64,000 nucleotides of DNA from NCBI GenBank assembly GCA_013397115.1, contig VWZW01005505.1:868001-932000 (forward strand). The letters are read 5' to 3'. A program made the position numbers and the translations under genes. The notes beneath the pieces are model-generated. The model saw only the letters and a program-made list of their open reading frames with translations. It was not told the DNA's origin and did no database searches. Origin of the DNA: Edolisoma coerulescens (lineage: Eukaryota > Chordata > Aves > Passeriformes > Campephagidae). The stretch's first letter is position 1; the number at the start of each line of letters is the position of its first letter. Below, piece after piece: positions 52,322 through 64,000 of this stretch.

Positions 52322-54971
52322 GTTTGGTTCAGATCACAAGACACATTTCAACTCAGGTCTCTCTATGAAGTAATACTGAGGGCAGGTAAATAAGTATTCA
52401 AATTTGCCTTACCTAGAAAATAGGGGGCGTTTTGGGTTTCTTTTGGTTTGTTTATTTGTTTTGCGTTGTTTTTTTTTTCTCAAGCCATCTTCCACTTTTT
52501 GAGGTGTATTTTCAAGTCAATATTCAACTACCTTCCAGCTTGAAGAAAGGTTTGACTCAGTAAGAATTAGAATCTGAGACATTTCTCCATATGTCAAGGG
52601 GTAAAACACCAAAAATTGTTGTAGCTGAAGTTGTACAGCACCTCCTATCTGTAAAGGAGGGGTTAGATTAAAACAATCTTTAAAATTTTCCCCCAAAATA
52701 TTTTCCAGTTGAATGGAATCGATGTGCATTGTGAAACATATATGAAGAACACAACTTTTAGAAAGTGCTGAAGTGACTTCTGCAAACAGACAAAGTTTGC
52801 ACTAACTGGTAAGGGAGAAAAGAATTCAGAGAAGTAGAAAATTCAATGGTTCATTTTGTGGTTATAGACTTCGGAACAAGCTAAACGTTCAACTCTTCCT
52901 AAAAACAAGCTTCCTGCTTTTCATATGGGTTGCACTGACAGCTGGGGTAAAAAGAGTTGTTTTAATTAAAACTCCACTCTAGGGAAGATCTTGGAGAACC
53001 AGCATCTGTACCTGGCCTGATGAATCTCCTGTAAACAAACAGACGGGGGTTTAGCACAAGCATTAGTATTTTAGAGGATTACAAAAAGCAATTTTGCTGG
53101 TATTTCTGAACACTCTGAATATAAAGCAGATGTAGCATTGTTAGAAATAGCACTAAGATGCAACTGTTTCAGGAGAAACAAATGCAACTGAAGTAAAAGC
53201 TGCCTTATCTGTCTATTTTTTAAAAACATCTTGAATTGCACGGACATAGTACATTAATCTCTATCTCCTAACACACTTTGCACTAATCTGACTCACACCA
53301 ATATCAAGTTTAATATATACAATACTAGAAAAACAAAGCTGAAGACATGTTCCCAAGGGTAAAACGATAATTTGGAAACAATAGCACTTTTTGTCAGCTT
53401 GGAGCACTTCTATATATGAGTCAGCATTTATTGAATAAACCCTCCAGTTAAGGCAAAAATGATAGCTGCATTAAAAAAGGAAAAGGTCCAAAACACAACC
53501 ACAAAAACCACCCCCCGCCACAGAAAAAAACCCAACCAAACAGAACATACACGTGTATTTCAACATACCCTTAAAAGGCATTTTTGAAAAAAACCTGGGA
53601 AAACAATGGGCGAAGAGTCATAGATTTCTAGTATCAGATAACTTCATACACCACACATTTCATAATTTTAATTGGGACATTCACATATTTACCTCTTTTT
53701 CTACTCTGTTTTGAGCTACTGATATCCTTAAAACTTTGCCTTTTTAATATGGTTCAGTTCATAATTCCCACACTTGGAAATTATCTGAGACTGGACTTAT
53801 AGTCAATATTTACATCACTCTGCATTGTCACAACTCGGGATTTTTCTTAAGAAAAAAATCAACCTATAACATAAAATATCTTCCAACATTAGGAATTGCA
53901 AGCCACTTTACAAGTAAGGACCTTGATAACACCCACCGACCAATGTAGATAAATAGAGCAATACCACACCCAATGCTTCTCTCAAGAGACCCAAGGCTTT
54001 ATGCATCAAGTCCAATTATAGAATCTCAGTCTGAACACAGAAAAACATTGCAGAGTAGTATTTTCAGGTTCCAAAAGAGAAACTAAATAGCACAATAATG
54101 AAACAATAGAAGGCAGAACACCCTAGTAGTACAGAAATGTTAGAGCACATTAAGTATCCAAACCAAAGGCCTGTTTGTTTTAAATTTAAAAGCACAGTCT
54201 GTCAAGATGGCATTATTAGTAAAGAACCAAAGGTAAGACTGAAGAATAAAACAGTCATTTGAACATGCATTAACCCAAATACTCCCCACTCCTCTTTATT
54301 CAACACCAGCAAAAAAAAAAATCATAGCACAACATACAAGAAAAATATTTGATTAAAATACTATATATCTGTTTACTCTGCTACTTATAAAGAATTCAGC
54401 AGGAATATAGTTTTCAAAAATAATGTTCCTACCAATATAGCCTGTATTAGGCTAAACCACAATGTAATACAGTGTCCTTGAAATTCCACACAAAAAATGT
54501 CAAAAGATTAGGGATGCTCAAGTTCTGAAATTACAGAAGGCATATATTTGATAAGAAAACCTATAGATGCAAATTTGCAATACCTTCAAACACCACATCT
54601 AAACATGGTTACTGTTTAAAACTCAGCTAAGAAGGCTGGCATCTGTCTACTGTACAAATGAATTATACATGTATATGCAAAATAAAATTTTATCTTGGTT
54701 ATATTAGAACTTGTTTGAAACAGGTAGAATGGGATAAGACTATAAAGGTTGCTGGTAGATGGATGCAGATATGCTTGCAATTTATCAAAGTCTTCCTATT
54801 TTTCCCACGGATTAATGCTGCAAAAAATGCAGAAAATAGCTTCATTATGTTGAATGCCACTGAACCTCAAAGTTCAGAGTAAATACTGTTAGAACCAGGA
54901 AGCAAGATTCATTGATACATGCCACTTCATCACATATTTTATTACTCCCAATAATGTTTTCTTTCATTAAT
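52322..54971. other. Non-coding, AT-rich; low-complexity tracts
   Basis: No gene is supported. A T/G-rich tract lies at 52421-52482 and an A/C-rich tract at 53490-53541. Otherwise unremarkable AT-rich sequence. Confidence 0.6.
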
Positions 54972-55019
54972 GCAAACATGAGACAATAATGTTTGCTTGC
55001 TGTAATGACATTACAGCAA
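54972..55019. repeat. Two abutting perfect hairpins
   Basis: GCAAACAT (54972-54979) pairs with ATGTTTGC (54989-54996) around a 9-nt loop. Directly next to it TTGCTGTAATG (54997-55007) pairs with CATTACAGCAA (55009-55019) around a single A, a near-perfect 23-bp palindrome. A partial outer extension exists: TTTGC before the second stem can pair with AGCAA after it, with a bulge. Function is unknown. Confidence 0.88.
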
Positions 55020-55735
55020 AGCAATGGACAAAATCCTTCTTACTGTTATTTTCAAACATTTGTGTTCATGACTTTTCCATGGGTGTGTTTCTTAAACAAA
55101 TACAAATAGTTTTGAATTTATTACCTTTGGTTCAGTGGAAGCCTTTTTCATCTTTTAATAATGTATTTTCCTCTTGTTTCTAACTAAGAATATTAACCAT
55201 TTTGCAAAGTACTCAAGATTACTTATTCAAGGGTATAGTTACATCCCAATTTACCATAAACGTATTTCTTAATAGCTGTCCGTACTCTGGCTTTGGAATG
55301 GAGGCATTGCAATGAAAAAAGTCATCCTAGAGTTCTATGCATATAACTTTGGTAGACAGTATTTTTATTAACATATAAAAAAACCCCAACCACTGAAAGT
55401 GTATCCTCACTCTATACAGTTATGACCTCTAGCACAAACTGGAAGTATGCAACCCTGATATTTACTGTAGGTCTTTTAATCAAAGAGCATGTTTTGGACA
55501 CTTAAGATGACAACCTCTAATTTTCTCAGGAAGAGATAATGGATTTCTGAAAATAAACTCCTGTTTAATTCACAATTTGCCAATAAAAAATCAAATGCTC
55601 ATAACATGAAATAAAAACTGTAAAAAGAAAGAATATTTAAGTTATCATCAACTTTACACCACAGTTTTTGGAAGCTCCCGTACTTCATCATGAAACCTCA
55701 AGACCATCAATTTTAAAGGTAACTCTTGCTTTGAT
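55020..55735. other. Non-coding, AT-rich
   Basis: No gene or named repeat recognised. A short A-then-C run (aaaaaaccccaacc) lies at 55377-55391. Confidence 0.6.
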
Positions 55736-55868
55736 CCTGAGATTAGCTCAGTTCGTCAGAGGATGATGCTAATAATGCCCAGGCTATGTGGATTCTAACC
55801 TTGTAGAGGCCATTCGCTTGAGTAGGACTCAATGGGTCCCTTCCAACTCAGAATATTCTGTAATTCAG
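55736..55868 (+). mobile_element. TguSINE1-like SINE (tRNA-Ile head, CR1 tail), near full length
   Basis: The head is a decayed tRNA-Ile: A box 'ttagctcagttcgtcag' (55743 onward), anticodon loop ctaataa with anticodon AAT at 55771-55773, and a B box degraded to 'ggattctaacc'. Then come 'gaggccattcgcttgagtag' and a CR1-like tail 'ggactcaatgggtccc', 'ttccaactcagaatattc', ending in octamer-like tgtaattc. It differs from a functional tRNA gene at many stem positions, so it is not a tRNA gene. It is the better preserved of the two copies; the other is at 15183-15312, reversed. Confidence 0.85.
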
Positions 55869-58800
55869 TATAATTTGCACTTCACGAAATACACTAGGGA
55901 AATGAGAAATACACGTACTAGTCTTGCAACTTTCAGTCAAAATATAAAAGTTTCTATTCCAGATACATAGAAGACATGCAGATATCTTTCCAACTTTTAA
56001 CCAACTGAAAATAGCTAGACCTGTCACATAAAAACATGAACTTTTTTCTTCTGCCAAAACACTGTTATGCATAAATATGAATTTTGGCTTAAATTAGTCA
56101 AGCAGAATGCAGCTGATATTTATTATAAATAAGAACTAAATAAATTTAGGTGGTGTGAGAAAAAAAAGTTCAGTGATTTTATGATTTGTATGATTACCAG
56201 TGCTAAAGCACATAAAAGATGATAGCTACAGAGTCGAAAGGGAGGAAAATTAATTTACATATACACGTATGTGTGTGTATATACATGCACCATGCACATG
56301 CATGGGTGTACACAAGTGCATTTTATGCCTGCTTATCATTTCATAGTGTTTAGCTGTGTTGTTCCTGTTTCAATCTAGGAGAACTCAGGGCAAGAACACC
56401 AAGAGAATGAAAATGACTGCTAGAAGCCTGCAAAAATCAGTCTCTATAATTTCCATTGGCCATTCAGGAGGTCTCATAACTGTTCAATTCCCCATTTGCT
56501 ACCATTCTTTTTACATCCCTGTCCCAGAAATTAGAATAAAGTGAGCTGTGGAAAGAAAAAGATTAAATTGCAAATAAACCATGGTTATGCTACAGAGGAA
56601 AGGAGAAAGTGGAAAAATTACATCAGAGACAAGATTTCATTCTGGGGCCTTTTCTTGGAAGAAAAGAAAAAAAGGGGGGGGGGGCGGGGAGGCATAGGGA
56701 TATGATGTTATTAAAGCTGACAGCATATCTGATGTCTCAGAATTCCTAGGGAGAGATGGAGAAAATAAAGCTCTTCATCATCTCCAAGATCTGGACATCA
56801 CTTCCTACAATGATGTGGTACTGAAGAGAAATGATCAATCTAGATTTTAATAGCCCTTTCCATAAAACATTTCTAAAGAAGGCTATAGTCATGGGCTTAC
56901 CACACATAATATTTGCTTTGACAAATCCTCTTTACTGCATTTAGTCAGTCATCACTATTACCCTCTTTGTATACAAATTCTGAGGTAAAAGTCTTCACCA
57001 TTCAGTAACTTACATTGCACTGTAAATTTCATCACTACCTCAGAAGAACTAGGCAGGTAATGTTTGACTCAATTTGATATTTTAAAAATTTCTCAGCCTG
57101 ACATGTTATACAGATATGTATCACTTCAGACAGAAAACAACACTGCCTTACAGCTGTTATGCTGTCTGCAACACAAGCAGAAATAAACTGAATGTAAGCA
57201 GAAGGGAAAGTATACTGTCCTTTAGATCAAGCATAATAAATCACAGCCAAAGGTAAGCGTTTTCTATTTACTTATTTTCACGGTATTATCCAAGTATCGT
57301 TATGGTACACTGGTATAAAAAATAATCTGTTGCAACATAAAAGTTGCCTTTTCCCAACAGTTCATTAGTAACAGAGGGAACCCAACAGTTTCAGAGTAAT
57401 AATTTCTAAACTCTACTGGAATAAATAACCATGTTTTCATTCTTATGTTTACCTATCTTTTTTGTGACGATGCACATATGACATGTATATAAAGTGGACT
57501 GGTGTGATGAATACAGAAAGAGCACAGGACAAAAGGCGATGAATTACAATGAACCCAAGACACCTCTCACTCTGTCCCACTCAAATTTCGAGAATGTTGT
57601 GTTATCCCCATGCTTTTATACCACATATTTATGCATGCAAGAGCCTGAAGTGCTGAAAGTCTTTTGCAAAAAATATGTTCATCCTGCCTACATCTAGCCA
57701 GGAGACAATAGTCAAAGAAGTGTGTTCTCAAGCTTTAGTTCCATAACCATTAATACTGGAGCTGTGCACTGCAATACAGATTTGATTTGTATTAGACATG
57801 AGAACACAACCGCATTTTCCCCTCGAATTAGGTGGTGCAGACAATATAGCCTCTGTGAGAGCTTTATGCTCTACAGTGGTTACACGACAGCTATAGTAGA
57901 ACAGATAATAGTCAATCTGGCATAAAGCCTGACAATAATGTTGACTTGTCAAAATTCCCAGAAAACTGTTGAGTTAGCAGAATATGTTTGTACCGGATCA
58001 TTGCTTACCATCATGTAACTGCAACATTCTTGATTAGAAGCAGGAGCCCTAAAGCCAGATTCAGTCTGCTGTTGAACTGTGGCCTTGGAACAGCTTATCC
58101 CACCCAGCTGGAGCACAGGGCTGAGCTGTGGCTTGCTCAGGTGAGCCATTTTTTTCTGCCTGCCATCCACCAAGGCCAAATTGCTCAGAAAGCCAAGGCT
58201 TAAATAGGAACAATAACTTACTTCTTGTGGCTGTTAATTTGTGCTAACAGAAAGCATGTTCCAGGTAATTTCACAGGTAAAGAGTATATACAATTGTTTT
58301 ACTGCTTGCTTTTCCTGAGCTACAGCAATATACCTAATTTACCCTGATAATTTAGCTGTGCAGAAATTGAGGCTAAGAAAGAGGTAAACAAATGAACATT
58401 TATTACACCTCACAAAACAGTTGCTTTTCCCTACACTGAATACTAAATACTGGTGCGCTTTATCGAAAGGAAGATACCCCTTCCTTTTTGAATGTCACAG
58501 ACCCTACAGCTAGCCCTGAGAACTCTTTTTTTTAAAATTCCACAGATTCACGTATAAAGCTGTGAATAAGATTATCTTGCATATACTGGAAAGAAATGCC
58601 TATGCTTTATAGCACTTCATTTCAAAAGTAAAAATGCTCTCAAAGGGTAGGAGCACAGATCTTGTGAGTAATTTGATTATATTTCAGGTAGTATACATGG
58701 GCTTTAAATCAGTACCAAAACAGAGACTAAACCAAGTCCAAGCCACCCTAAGGCCCTTGTTCAGTCTATGTTCCTATTCTTAAAAGGAAGCATAATTCAC

Positions 58801-59529
58801 CTGAGAACCATGGATTAAGGGAATAATGAGTAATATCACAATGAGAAACTAAATTTGGTCTTTTCTAGGTGTAAAATTATGTTTCAATTTTTTGGGGAGT
58901 TACGTTTTGCAGCAAAATAGGATTACATTACTCCAAATAGAGCACTTAAATATTGAAGTTAGAATAGGCACATTTTTGCATATATTTTTGTGCACACAGA
59001 TGGTGGGGAAGCCCTGGCAAAAAGCAACCATAAAGTAAGAGCAGTTTCTTAATACAATAAATTTTCCACATGAAAAAAAATTTTGGACATGATCCCAATT
59101 TAAAATCTGACCANCATGTTCTTGTTATTTGATAATAATACTCTGTTCTGGTGGCTGAAAAAGTCCCCAAAATCACATTTACTTTGTGAACAATTACTAG
59201 TATCCCACATGATACTAACACTATGCAAGTTCCCAGAATAATCAATTCCCCCTGAGGCCAAGTCCCTGCTTGCTATGGCCAGTGTATTCAAAAGAACCCT
59301 TCCTTGCATTTTGAGGACTGCAGGTTGGATTCAAGTATTGTCATGCAGCACTTTTGACAAGCAACACTCTTGGGAATATCCCCAATCTCCCCTAAAAGAG
59401 CAGGTTGCATATAACAAAGTAGGGAAAGGCCAGTTTCATAACCAAGAACTCAGACAGAGGTTGAAGCTTCAGAGAAAACCTTGTATTGCCTCAAATTTAC
59501 TAACAGTTCAAAGGAAGTAGATAGTAATG
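55869..59529. other. Non-coding; G-run and TG/TA microsatellite
   Basis: No gene is supported. An impure TA/TG/CATG microsatellite lies at 56259-56315. A G11 run at 56674-56684, followed by c, GGGG, a, GG, follows an A-rich purine run. At 58030-58200 GC is slightly higher with no recognised element. A segment at 58350-58392 (cagaaattgaggctaagaaa) weakly resembles the reverse complement of MIR. One undetermined base lies at 59114. Confidence 0.5.
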
Positions 59530-59605
59530 GTGTTTCACAGAGGCAAACAAACACAGAGTGGAAGTGATTTGCCCAAAGCAAGACTGACAGCAAAGCACAA
59601 GAACC
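59530..59605 (-). mobile_element. MIR-like SINE relic
   Basis: The order 'tttcacagaggcaaacaaa', 'cacagagtggaagtga', 'tttgcccaaagcaagac', 'tgacagcaaagcacaagaacc' follows the reverse complement of the MIR core (acagatgaggaaactgaggcacagag ... taacttgcccaaggtcacacagc, given here in two known halves). Old MIR copies are present in bird genomes at low density. The match is by eye and diverged. Confidence 0.45.
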
Positions 59606-62600
59606 TAATCAAACACCATTAGTTTCACAGCATAACAAGAACTGTGCTAGTTCAAACTTGTCAGACGTTTCTGACCAAATGTATTCTGAAACTCACTTTT
59701 CTGTCCAACAGAAACCTCTCTCAGGCACATCCACAACATCTACTACAGCTGGCTAAATGCTGCAGCTCATTAGGCTATTATGGTTTGATTATGTGTCTGC
59801 ATCCATAGTGGTACATACAGATCCAAGTCTCTAAAACCAGATTACTATTACATACTTAAGGTGAATCAATATTTATTATATTCCACTAGGGTAAGTGAAG
59901 AATTGGGGAGAAGGAAAAAAAAAAATTAAAAAGCCTTCACACAACTGTATTTGAAGTACCACAAACACCAAGCCCAGCAGTTACAGGAATGACAGTTTTA
60001 AGGAATAATGTTGTATGTCTAGACCAACTCCACATTAAGTGGAAATACTCATCACCACAGAGCTTGAGGCAGACCTCTGTTTAGCATAACCTCAGATGAA
60101 TTAAATTAAATTTATTCTTTTTCAACTTGATTAAGACATCTCCCTGTCTTCCCCCCCACCCAACCCCCACTGATGATACGTGGTACAGAAGAGTTTTATA
60201 CTGTTACAGCAATAAAGTGACCCCTATTCTCTTATTAGCAGAAGTCTGAAGCAATTTGTATGAATAAGTATACATCACCAGCAACTCTCCTATATTAAAA
60301 TATTTTCTGTGCTCGTGTCACTTCACTCAAATTCTTTATTTTTAGACTCAGTCTTCACAGTGAAAAAATCCTTAAATATAAAAGCTGCTCTGAAGAAAGT
60401 CTGGCACAATAGCTCTAAAATGGAAAGAACACCCTTCAGCTCTATGTAGTGAGCCTATTTTACCTCCATACTCAAAGACTTGTCAGCATTATTAACTATT
60501 TAGATCCTCATCAAAAAGATCAATGAGGTACTTACAAGCTTTATTTTGCAAAAATGTATGCTTTTACATATTGCAGTAATATTAAGAACTACATCCATGA
60601 AGATCAATGACTAATGAAATTATGAACGATTAAATATATAAAAAGCATGAAAACATTCTTTAACAGATGTTTCTACAGAACTTATTCTATTGCCAGAAAA
60701 AGAGAATCGGCCTCACACACTTTCTGCACAGCTAAGTTCCAAAAATTAGGTCTTATTGTTCCCTTAATTTTGAAAAGTAATGAGCCCTAACTTGAGCTTC
60801 TAATGTTTGATAATGCAGAGTCTGTCTTTTTCAACAATATGCATGTGAATCACTTAAAAATATTCAGCTTCATTTAACAAGACAGCTCAATAATTTACAT
60901 GCTGATTGTTCTCACTTTGAATACTTGGAATTTAGTAACATCGCCATGGTCTTACTTACCTGTTCTTACTTTAACAAGCTTAACAAAAAACATATTTTAG
61001 TCAAATTTGGTGGAATCAGTTTTAAAGTCCAATTAAACTTTAACAAAATAATCTGAAAATCTGTACCATCTATTCAGTGAATCACACAAGGAGAGACCTT
61101 CAATGAAGAGAAATCCCAAGTTTACTTTGGCTTCCAAAGCATCACAAATTCTAAGATATAATAGAGTCCTACAAGCTTTGTATATATTTCCAGAAACTAT
61201 TCTAGCTTGTGTAATAATTGATTTCTAGTATGTTGAGTCTGCTTTGGTGTCAGAGGAGAGAACCTCTGAAAATCTTAATCATTGGATATGAAATACTGAA
61301 TTTTTTCATATTCTGTGTTTTTCCTGTGCAATTTCTATAACGAGGAAGACTACCCTTCTGTAAATCCCAGAGGTTCTCATGCAACAGGGCTGCTGCACAG
61401 CTGAAAGATTTAAGTCAAAGCGGAAACCTCTGGGTTGGGTTAAGATATGCATCGTAAGTCTTGGAGTAATATACCCCAAGTAGCAATCTGTAGTAGTATA
61501 GTCTGAGGTCCCCTCAGGAGTAAAAATGTGAACTGGAGAAAAGACTTCAGTGACTTCTAACCTGGGATGGATGGAAGATCAGTGGTAGAGCTGCTACACA
61601 GTGAGAGAGACCAAATAAAACTCTTATCATTACTTTTATTTCTTTTCAAACTGATCAGGTTGCACTACTGCCATAGCCATCTGTAGCCATGAGACAGCAG
61701 TGGCCAGAGAAAATAATTGATTTGTTGGAAGAGAAAGCCAGTCTCTGCTAGAAAAGTTATGATTCTTTACCTATCTTCTTCTCATAGATTCTTCTGCGAA
61801 ATTGCTCTGATAGAATGCTTTTTCAGCTCATGAGGAGATTTTTTTTTGCCAGTTCTTTCTGTATCCATTACAGCCTTCAGAAGGAAGTTGCAGAATCCTA
61901 GAATTAGCACTTCCCCCCCTCATCCACCTATAGATCACATTTTTTCAGACTTAACCGCACATAAAAAAGAAGATAGAATGAATACAAGAAAGGAAAACTA
62001 AGATACTATAGAAAATATTAAATTCTAATACCTTTTTTTCTGTCATGCAAATTTGGAATCTTTTGAGACAGTAAAAAAACCTGAAACAAGCCAGAAATAG
62101 AAAGGAGAAGTCTAGTTTATCTATACTTATAAATCTTTCCATAGAAAGGATCATTTCAACATTAGAACTACGAAGAGCAATACAACTCCTTGGGGAATTT
62201 TTGTGAAATAATTTAAAACTATGACAGCAATTATTTATGAACATGTGCCCCATTGCTCCTTGAATCACTTCTACTGGTGTATATAGTTAACCTTAGATTC
62301 CCGGAACACTTCAACTGATATAGAAAAAAACCTCTACTCCCATGAGAAGCAGCACTGCACTATATTATATCACTTAGTTTTCTCATCTATATGTAGTTTT
62401 GAATTGTTCTGGAAAACATTTCCTCTCATGCCTGTTTGAATATACTACACTGCAAGACTTGCTTCAAGGTATAGTGGAGTGAAATGATTGTCGAAAATCC
62501 TCTAATGTGTCAAACAATATTACAAAAGGATGCACTCATTTAATCTTGTGTAATAAACATGAACATGTGAGTGCACAAGCACAGAATACAGATGATTTTT

Positions 62601-62845
62601 AAAACTTAAATAGCAAGAGAAGTGTTTTCCTGATTTTAGCGCGAAAGACTCTAATTCAAATAGATTAGTAATCTAGAAGAAAATATATTTTTTAAAAAAT
62701 ATTTGAAGTACAAAACATCTGGAAGAAGTTTATTGCTGTATTTCTACTCATAATCTTCATAATACTTGCCCTACAGTATAATAGGTTAAAACATTTCTCT
62801 CTTTTGTTACAAGTAAAGGTATCTGATTTTGTAACTTGCCTCCCA
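59606..62845. other. Non-coding, AT-rich; 10-bp inverted repeat at 61366-61434
   Basis: No gene is supported. CCCAGAGGTT (61366-61375) and AACCTCTGGG (61425-61434) are perfect reverse complements with 49 nt between them. A perfect 18-bp AT palindrome lies at 62685-62702. The open frame at 61951-62268 (105 codons, minus) has no recognised domain. Confidence 0.55.
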
Positions 62846-62925
62846 CTGAATAATATCCATACACCCCCATTATAATGGGGGTATAATAATAATACCTCTG
62901 AATAACACCCATATACCCCCCCATT
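62846..62925. repeat. 52-bp-period direct repeat with an 18-bp perfect palindrome
   Basis: A segment starting ctgaataatatccata at 62846 recurs in altered form (ctgaataacacccata) at 62898. Each is followed by a C run and catt. Between them the first copy contains cccccattataatggggg (62864-62881), a perfect palindrome, then gtataataataatac. It could be a slipped or fold-back duplication. Confidence 0.8.
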
Positions 62926-64000
62926 TCCTTCAGGTACTAGAATCCCAGGAAGCCTGGATATTTGAAATTATTTTAAAGAAACTCAATTCAAGTTTCAGTC
63001 ACTATTTTGCTTCCAACTTGACTTAAAGGAAAAGCTACATACAGCTAGTAGAAACAAAAAACTTTTATATTTTACCAGTTTTGAGTAAACTAAGAGCCTA
63101 TATACATGGAAAAAAAATAAATTTGTTGTTTTGGGGAATTATCCCCTTTGTGCATGTCTTCTACAGAAACCTAACTAATTAAATCAAACGTATTTAAATG
63201 CTGACATTTCTTTCATCACAAATCTCTGAATTAATGCACTAGACTTTACATAAGTCTGAATCTAGTGTTTTTGTAGTGCACAATACAACAGATCTGGAAG
63301 CAGGGAGACAGACCCAGGAACAGTTCAACAGGGGTTCCAGCTGAAGCCATTCAAGCACAACTTTGCTGGTTGAGCCTCCCTGATCATGCAAGCTGGTGCT
63401 ATAACTAGTACTGGACTACACCAGATAAAAGAATAAATACGAAAATGATGACAATTCACAGTTAAGAGATGATAACTGCTAACAGGAGTGGCTCCCCTTC
63501 AGATGCTACTATCATCTTGAGATGATCTTGATCTGTATAAAGCCACTGCCCTGCCAAACCACAATGCCACCTTGCTTACCACAAGGACCAAGAAACAGAT
63601 TGCTCTATACATCACTTGAAAGCCTAGACATGCCCACTTAAGGTGTCAAAAACACATTCACAATATCTTCTTGACAACTTCGAAAAAAGGCCTTCATTTT
63701 CTGTATTGCAAACATCACCCTCCTCATAAATAAGTTTTAGATCAGAGATGCACACAGGATGAATTTTCCTGCTCAGCACATCCATTGACCAGTAAGATAG
63801 ATGAAACAAAGATAACTCCAGTGGACGTGTAATGGAACTTGTAAGAGCTCAAATACCAAATACCCACATATTACTCTTCAGTTTATCTGAAAGTGACTCA
63901 TTTAGTTCTATAGTATGAGGGATATGTTTGTTTGGGATTTTTTTTCCAGTAAGCCTTTAAATCTTTTAAACTGGATGATAAATTTCAAGTTAACATTTCA
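62926..64000. other. AT-rich non-coding sequence
   Basis: No gene, RNA or named repeat recognised to the end of the window. The region 63270-63620 has somewhat higher GC but no feature I can identify. Confidence 0.6.

Noticed and set aside
55736..55810. Possible tRNA-Ile gene
   Set aside because: Stems are mismatched, the B box is degraded and a CR1 tail follows, so it is a SINE head.
27175..59455. Shared 16-17 bp word (gtttcataaccaagaact or similar) near 27175 and 59430
   Set aside because: One exact match of this length is expected by chance when a 64-kb AT-rich sequence is compared with itself; flanks do not align.
1..64000. CRISPR arrays, operons, prokaryotic-type systems
   Set aside because: The avian repeats and base composition show vertebrate nuclear DNA; no spaced direct-repeat array is present.

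Overview
The window looks like AT-rich, gene-poor nuclear DNA from a bird, most likely a passerine. This rests on the interspersed repeats. There are several CR1 LINE 3' fragments of avian type, several solo LTRs of avian endogenous retroviruses, and two copies of a tRNA-Ile-derived SINE with a CR1-like tail. That SINE matches my memory of TguSINE1, a family described from zebra finch and other passerines. The repeats I can name cover about 4.4 kb, roughly 7% of the window, which suits a compact avian genome.

No protein-coding gene, tRNA, rRNA or small RNA gene could be supported. Every long reading frame is short (the longest is 116 codons), lacks a recognisable domain, and is either chance or part of a mobile element. 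The only translated sequence with a clear relative is the decayed C-terminus of CR1 ORF2, at 664-940, 20378-20600 and 50461-50540. The window is therefore intergenic or inside a very large intron; the sequence does not say which.

Layout. 1-1.8 kb: a CR1 3' end followed after about 70 bp by a solo LTR with a perfect 5-bp target duplication. 1.8-15 kb: mostly unique AT-rich DNA, with GC-richer blocks at 5.5-5.8, 10.9-11.3 and 12.15-12.8 kb that may be old repeats. 15.2 kb: reverse SINE. 17.15-17.25 kb: an A/C-rich tract with a strong G-quadruplex motif on the minus strand. 20.4-21.0 kb: the longest uninterrupted CR1. 28.4-29.4 kb: a CR1 split by a minus-strand LTR. 35.5-36.1 kb: a third, different LTR. 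45.1 and 50.5 kb: small CR1 scraps. 51.7-52.3 kb: a second copy of the first LTR family. 55.0 kb: two abutting hairpins. 55.7 kb: forward SINE. 59.5 kb: a MIR-like relic. 62.85 kb: a short direct repeat with a perfect palindrome.

I found no new multi-gene system. The items most worth a second look are structural: the twin hairpins near 55.0 kb, the G-quadruplex motif at 17.2 kb, the nested CR1/LTR, the recurring A/C-rich tracts, and two CTCF-like motifs.
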